Origin: Rhodococcus_G sp042754225
GTDB lineage: Bacteria; Actinomycetota; Actinomycetes; Mycobacteriales; Mycobacteriaceae
Assembly: GCF_042754225.1 (NCBI RefSeq)
Contig: NZ_JBHZAH010000022.1
Span: forward strand, 1 to 55,651
Direction of reading: 5' to 3'
Length of the DNA stretch: 55,651 bases
The first letter of the stretch is position 1. The number at the start of each line of letters is the position of its first letter. Below, piece by piece: positions 51,544 through 55,651 of this stretch. A model generated the notes under the pieces. That model had not been told where the DNA came from. It did no database searches and was given only the letters and a program-made list of their open reading frames with translations. A program made the position numbers and the translations under genes.

Positions 51544-54500
51544 CTACTTCTTGCGGCCGGGGGCCTTGGCGCCGGCCTTGAAGCCGAGCGCGCCGGGCTT
51601 GGCCTGCGGCGGGGCCGCAGTCTCGGCCGGTGCGGCCGCGGGTGCCGGTGCCTCCGCGGCGGGGGCCTCGGCGGCAGGAGCCTCGGCCTCAAGCGGTGCC
51701 GCGGGTGCGGCGGGTGCCGGAGCGGCGGCGGGAGCGGCCTTCTTCGCGCCCGGAGCCTTCGCCCCGGACTTGAAGCCGAGCCCACCGGCCTTCGGCTGCG
51801 GCGGTGCGGCGGCAGGCGCAGCGGCCGCCGGTGCCTCGGCCGGTGCGGCCTCAGCTGCCGGTGCCGGAGCGGTCGCGGGTGCCGGTGTGGCAGCCGCGGC
51901 AGCCGCGGGCTTGGCGCCCGGAGCCTTCGCAGCGCCCTTCATCTGCAGACCCTTGCCCGGCGCCTTGGCGCCCGAGGCGAGGCCCAGGCCCTTCGGCTTG
52001 GGTGCCTCGGCGGCGGGTGCCTCCGCTGCGGGGGCGGCCTCGGCGGCGGGGGCGGCAGCCGCGGGCTTGGCGCCCGGAGCCTTCGCCCCACCCTTCATGC
52101 CCAGGCCCGGAGCCTTCGCCCCACCCTTGAGGCCGAGGCCCTTCGGGGCGGCCGGAGCCGCTGCGGCGGGGGCGGCTGCGGCGGCAGGGGCGGCGGCCGC
52201 GGGCTTGGCGCCGGGAGCCTTCGCGCCGGGAGCCTTGGCCAGACCCTTCATGCCCAGGCCCTTGGCGGCCGGCTTCGGGGCCGCCGCAGCCGGAGCAGCG
52301 GCGGCGGCCGGAGTGGCCTCGGCGGCAGGCGCTTCGACCACCGGAGCGGCCTCGGCGACCGGCACGGCGACCTTCTCCCGCTGCACGACCTTCAGGTTCT
52401 CCGAGAGCACGGACGGCTCGAGCCGGGTGACGGAGTTCAGCATCAGCTGGGCGACGTCCACGACCTCGACGCCCTCGCCCAGGCCCTGCTCCTGGCGCGC
52501 GGTGACGCCGTCGGTGAGCATGACGCGGCAGAACGGGCAGCCGGTCGCGATCTTCTTCGGATCCGTGGACAGCGCCTCGTCGACCCGGTCGACGTTGATG
52601 CGCTTGCCGATGTTCTCTTCCATCCACATGCGCGCGCCACCGGCGCCACAGCACATGGACCGCTCGCCGTGCCGGGGCATCTCGACGAGCTTGGCGCCGG
52701 AGGCCTCCATCAGCTCACGGGGAGCGTCGTAGACCTTGTTGTGGCGGCCGAGGAAGCACGGGTCGTGGTAGGTGACGTCCTCGGAGACCGAGGCGACCGG
52801 GATCAGCTTCTTCTGCCGCACCAGGCGGTTGAGCAGCTGGGTGTGGTGGATGACCTCGTAGTCGCCGCCCACCTCCGGGTACTCGTTGCCGAGGGCGTTG
52901 AAGCAGTGCGCACAGGTGACGACGATCTTGCGCTTGGACTGCTCGACACCGTCGAACACGGAGTTGAGCATCTCGATGTTCTGCATGGCGAGCTGCTGGA
53001 ACAGGAACTCGTTGCCCGCGCGGCGAGCGGAGTCGCCGGTGCAGGTCTCGTCGGCGCCCAGGACCATGAACTTCACGCCCGCGGTGGCGAGCAGCTCGGC
53101 GACGGCCTTGGTGGTCTTCTTGGCGCGGTCCTCGTAGGCGCCGGCGCAGCCGACCCAGAACAGGTACTCGTAGTCCTCGAAGCTGTCCGCGTCCTTGCCG
53201 AACACCGGGATGTCGAAGTCCATCTCGGAGATCCAGTTGAGGCGGTCCTTGGAGTTCTGGCCCCAGGGGTTGCCCTTGTTCTCGAGGTTCTTGAACAGGC
53301 CGGCCAGCTCGGACGGGAACTCCGACTCGATGAGCACCTGGTAGCGGCGCATGTCGATGATGTGGTCGACGTGCTCGATGTCGACGGGGCACTGCTCGAC
53401 GCACGCACCGCAGTTGGTGCACGACCACAGGGTCTCGAGGTCGATGACCGGGGCGAGCTCGCCCTCGACCGTCTCGCCGACCAGCTTGCGCCCGGCCTCG
53501 GTGAGCGCGGCCTCGGGGATCTTGGCCAGCGCGGCCTCGTCGACCTTGCCGTCGGCGTCGACCAGGCCGACCTCGTCGCCGCCCATGTCCTTGCGGCCGC
53601 CCGCGAGCAGGTACGGCGCCTTGGTGTAGCCGTGGTCGCGGAGCGACATGATGAGCAGCTTGGGCGAAAGGGGCTTGCCGGTGTTCCAGGCCGGACACTG
53701 GCTCTGGCAGCGACCGCACTCGGTGCACGTGGTGAAGTCGAGCCAGCCCTTCCAGGAGAAGTCCTCGATCTGACCCGCTCCGAGGGTGTCGGTGTCGGGG
53801 TCGACGTTGTCCATCGTCAGGGCCTTGCCCTTGGACATCATCGGCTTCGCGGCGCCGAGCGCGACGCCGCCGTCGTCCTCACGCTTGAAGTAGATGTTCG
53901 GGAACGCCGAGAAGCGGTGCCAGGCGACGCCCCAGGTGATGTTGCGACCGACGACGAACAGCCAGATCATGCCGGACATCAGCTTGACGAATGCGAAGAT
54001 CGAGATCAGCACGACGTTCGCCGGGATCACCTTTGCGATCTGACCGGTGATCGGGTCGGTCCAACTGGAGTGGCCCTCCAGCGACAGCACTCCTGCCTTG
54101 ACCAGCACCATGCCGATGCCCTCGGTGAGCACGACCCATTCGACGAAGTAGGCGGGGCCGAACTTCGAGCCGCTGAAGCGGGAGAGGCGCTCGGGCACCC
54201 GCGGGTGGTTGAGCTGGCGGAGGACCATCAGCGTGACGATGCCGACGACGGTGCCGACGCCGAGAATCTCGTCGCCGAGGTGGAACCACCATGTGTCACC
54301 GATCAACGGCCACGACCAGGTGGGGTCGAAGGTCTGGCCGTACGCCATGAACCAGAACTGTGCGCCCGCGAGGAAGCCGATCATGACGAGCCAGTGCGCC
54401 CAGCCCACGGTGCGGAACTTCGCCATCCGGGTGTGCGCGATGAACTCGATGATCATCTGCTTGATGCGCGGGAAGAACGGGCGCCAGCGGTCAGGGGCTG

Positions 54501-54615
54501 ACTGACCGATCATCACTGTCTTACCCATGGTCCAGGCCCCACTCAAGAATGAGGCCCAACACACCAGGCTGAGCAGTACGCCGATCGTGCCCAACGTGAT
54601 CGTCAGGGCGTTCAT
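51544..54615 (-). CDS. Membrane Fe-S / CCG-domain oxidoreductase (heterodisulfide-reductase-like)
   Basis: This 1023-aa protein is the homologue of mycobacterial Rv0338c. ATG 54615 has AAAGG seven bases upstream. Residues 1-250 hold about six TMs, nitrate-reductase-gamma-like. Two [4Fe-4S] ferredoxin sites follow: CTECGRCQSQCP (about 296) and CTNCGACVEQCP (about 398). Next are two CCG domains (WVGCAGAYEDRAKK, TCAHCFNALGNEYP, HDPCFLGRHNKVY, CCGAGGARMWMEENIG, CPFCRVMLTDG). It should transfer electrons between quinone and a soluble donor, as in EtfQO- or lactate-oxidase-like systems. The last 280 residues are an Ala/Pro/Lys/Gly-rich tail built from repeats of GLGxKxGAKAPG, longer than I recall for mycobacteria. 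It ends in a strong terminator. Confidence 0.92.
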   Translation of the reverse strand: MNALTITLGTIGVLLSLVCWASFLSGAWTMGKTVMIGQSAPDRWRPFFPRIKQMIIEFIAHTRMAKFRTVGWAHWLVMIGFLAGAQFWFMAYGQTFDPTWSWPLIGDTWWFHLGDEILGVGTVVGIVTLMVLRQLNHPRVPERLSRFSGSKFGPAYFVEWVVLTEGIGMVLVKAGVLSLEGHSSWTDPITGQIAKVIPANVVLISIFAFVKLMSGMIWLFVVGRNITWGVAWHRFSAFPNIYFKREDDGGVALGAAKPMMSKGKALTMDNVDPDTDTLGAGQIEDFSWKGWLDFTTCTECGRCQSQCPAWNTGKPLSPKLLIMSLRDHGYTKAPYLLAGGRKDMGGDEVGLVDADGKVDEAALAKIPEAALTEAGRKLVGETVEGELAPVIDLETLWSCTNCGACVEQCPVDIEHVDHIIDMRRYQVLIESEFPSELAGLFKNLENKGNPWGQNSKDRLNWISEMDFDIPVFGKDADSFEDYEYLFWVGCAGAYEDRAKKTTKAVAELLATAGVKFMVLGADETCTGDSARRAGNEFLFQQLAMQNIEMLNSVFDGVEQSKRKIVVTCAHCFNALGNEYPEVGGDYEVIHHTQLLNRLVRQKKLIPVASVSEDVTYHDPCFLGRHNKVYDAPRELMEASGAKLVEMPRHGERSMCCGAGGARMWMEENIGKRINVDRVDEALSTDPKKIATGCPFCRVMLTDGVTARQEQGLGEGVEVVDVAQLMLNSVTRLEPSVLSENLKVVQREKVAVPVAEAAPVVEAPAAEATPAAAAAPAAAAPKPAAKGLGMKGLAKAPGAKAPGAKPAAAAPAAAAAPAAAAPAAPKGLGLKGGAKAPGLGMKGGAKAPGAKPAAAAPAAEAAPAAEAPAAEAPKPKGLGLASGAKAPGKGLQMKGAAKAPGAKPAAAAAATPAPATAPAPAAEAAPAEAPAAAAPAAAPPQPKAGGLGFKSGAKAPGAKKAAPAAAPAPAAPAAPLEAEAPAAEAPAAEAPAPAAAPAETAAPPQAKPGALGFKAGAKAPGRKK

Positions 54616-54968
54616 GTCACGGCCTTTCTTCTGTGACGGCAACGCCTGCGACTTGTCGGGCGGCGCCTCGGTCTATGACGGATAAGTTACCCGCCGGTAG
54701 CATCACGATTCAACGTCGAACCGATGCTTGCGTCGTCGGTCGGTCCATCTGACGACACAGATCTTCTGACGCTCACCGTAAATCGTCCCCTCTGGCGCGT
54801 TCAGCGCAGGTCAACCTAACTTCGTGGGATGACCTGCGGGTAAGGCTCCGTTCCCGTATCGTTTCGCCCGGCTTACGGTCCTTGTTTCTCAGGGGAGCCT
54901 CAGACTAAGGTTCGCCTGTTGTTTAGAGTTTTGTTGCCATGTTGTTTCTTCCGGAGGGGATCCACCGC
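54616..54968. promoter_or_regulatory. Divergent promoter region with 9-bp inverted repeat
   Basis: The 350 bp contain CGCAGGTCA (54805-54813) and its exact inverse TGACCTGCG (54840-54848), separated by 26 bases. This could be a looped operator or a transcript hairpin for the secreted-protein gene downstream. Promoters for both the Fe-S reductase and the secreted protein must lie here. Confidence 0.5.
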
Positions 54969-55640
54969 ATGAAAATGAAGAAGTTTGCTGTGTCGTCGAT
55001 GCTGGCGGTGGCCGCACTGGGCATCGGTGCCGGCACCTCGCACGCGCAGCCTGCGGCGCCTGCTCCGGAGAAGATCAACTGGGACTCGAAGATCGTCGAC
55101 AAGTCCGTCGTGACCACCATCGACGCCGGTGCGTTCAAGGTCTCGGGTGACGGCAAGAACATCGAGCTGCAGGACGGCACCGGCAAGGCCGTCGTGAGCC
55201 TGCCGCTCTCGTGGCAGCTCAACGCCCTGCAGTTCCCGATGGATCAGAAGGTCAGCGCGGACGGCAAGACCGTCACCCTGACCCCCGTCTTCGATCTCGG
55301 CAAGGCCAAGCCGATCGCGGGCAACCTGGTCGCGCAGCCGATCAACGGCGCGGGGCTGGCCGTCAAGGACATCGCCTCGCCCGAGGAGAACCTGATGGCG
55401 CAGCAGACCTTCACCTCGCAGCTGGCGGTTGCCACTGCCTCGGGCGGCCTGCTCGGCACCATCATCGGCGCGGTGGTGGGCACCTTCGTCATGCCCGCCG
55501 TCGGCACGATCACCGGCGCGGGTATCGGCGGCATCGTCGGCACCATCGTCGTCGGCGGTCCGACCCTGGTTGCCGCAGGCGTCGGCCTGGGCCAGACCCT
55601 GATGGCCGAGCCCGGCACCACGGTCTACGCCAAGAAGTAG
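54969..55640 (+). CDS. Secreted protein with Gly-rich hydrophobic C-terminus, unknown
   Basis: This 223-aa exported protein starts at ATG 54969 with GGAGGGG eight bases upstream. The signal peptide spans residues 1-28 (KMKKFAVSSMLAVAALGIGA, cleavage after SHA). The mature N-terminal half is beta-rich (VVTTIDAGAFKVSGDGKNIE, then AVVSLPLSWQLNALQFPMDQ). The C-terminal half is a Gly/Val/Ile-rich stretch (GGLLGTIIGAVVGTFVMPAV, then GTITGAGIGGIVGTIVVGGP) that could insert in a membrane. The pattern is common to uncharacterised rhodococcal/nocardial secreted proteins (I believe now called DUF8020). No function is known. It is the last gene of the window. Confidence 0.75.
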   Translation: MKMKKFAVSSMLAVAALGIGAGTSHAQPAAPAPEKINWDSKIVDKSVVTTIDAGAFKVSGDGKNIELQDGTGKAVVSLPLSWQLNALQFPMDQKVSADGKTVTLTPVFDLGKAKPIAGNLVAQPINGAGLAVKDIASPEENLMAQQTFTSQLAVATASGGLLGTIIGAVVGTFVMPAVGTITGAGIGGIVGTIVVGGPTLVAAGVGLGQTLMAEPGTTVYAKK

Positions 55641-55651
55641 AACCTCGGAAC

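Noticed and set aside
51187..54501. 1104-codon plus-strand frame opposite the Fe-S reductase
   Set aside because: It is a GC-rich shadow of a well-conserved gene; the product is Gly/Arg/Asp-rich without domains.
54840..54935. IdeR/DmdR iron box before the secreted-protein gene
   Set aside because: ACTAAGGTT and CAACCTAAC resemble half sites only; no 19-bp palindrome of the expected type is present.

Overview
The window is high-GC actinobacterial chromosome. An MspA-type porin, an MTB12-like lipoprotein, and the order tRNA-Gly / dcd / UDP-glucose dehydrogenase followed further on by an AlaT-type aminotransferase and a very large membrane Fe-S reductase (the order I recall for Rv0321, Rv0322, Rv0337c and Rv0338c in mycobacteria) point to a mycolic-acid-containing organism. 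Rhodococcus or a close relative is most likely. The assignment is inference from gene content.

Layout. (1) 1-6476 is intact ordinary sequence: the end of an MspA porin, a minus-strand group (DUF1214 protein, 14-TM drug-type MFS pump, TetR regulator), a coupled pair of DUF202 membrane proteins and a secreted SGNH hydrolase. (2) 6500-39600 is an accessory, heavily rearranged region. It carries remnants of a proline iminopeptidase, TetR regulator, tyrosine integrase, ECF sigma factor, DUF3887 protein and NHL protein, an inactivated IS3 element, and three copies or fragments of one unusual DDE transposase. Intact cargo includes a putative methyltransferase, a PPOX-fold protein, a 786-aa arylsulfatase, a K+ channel, lipoproteins and two pentapeptide-repeat membrane proteins. 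It also holds a large SIR2 protein followed by an Mrr-like nuclease, and a coupled pair of small membrane proteins, the second ending in a HEPN-like RX4H domain. A dispersed intergenic repeat of about 130-170 bp (R1-R6, plus a half copy R7 touching the tRNA-Gly 3' end) recurs through this region, always in the same orientation. (3) 39618-55651 is core chromosome: tRNA-Gly(CCC), dcd, UDP-glucose 6-dehydrogenase, an Hsp70-like membrane protein, a YibE/F protein, a cytochrome P450, bluB and the alaT-type aminotransferase in one operon, a carotenoid oxygenase, alkB, the Fe-S reductase and a secreted protein.

The best candidates for an undescribed system are the SIR2 + Mrr-like nuclease pair (26322-31954), which looks like an NAD-depleting, phage-defence-type locus, and the TM/HEPN pair (34225-35389), 2.3 kb away. 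The R-element family is the most striking non-coding signal. Functions in the accessory region rest on motifs and context read by eye; no search was run.
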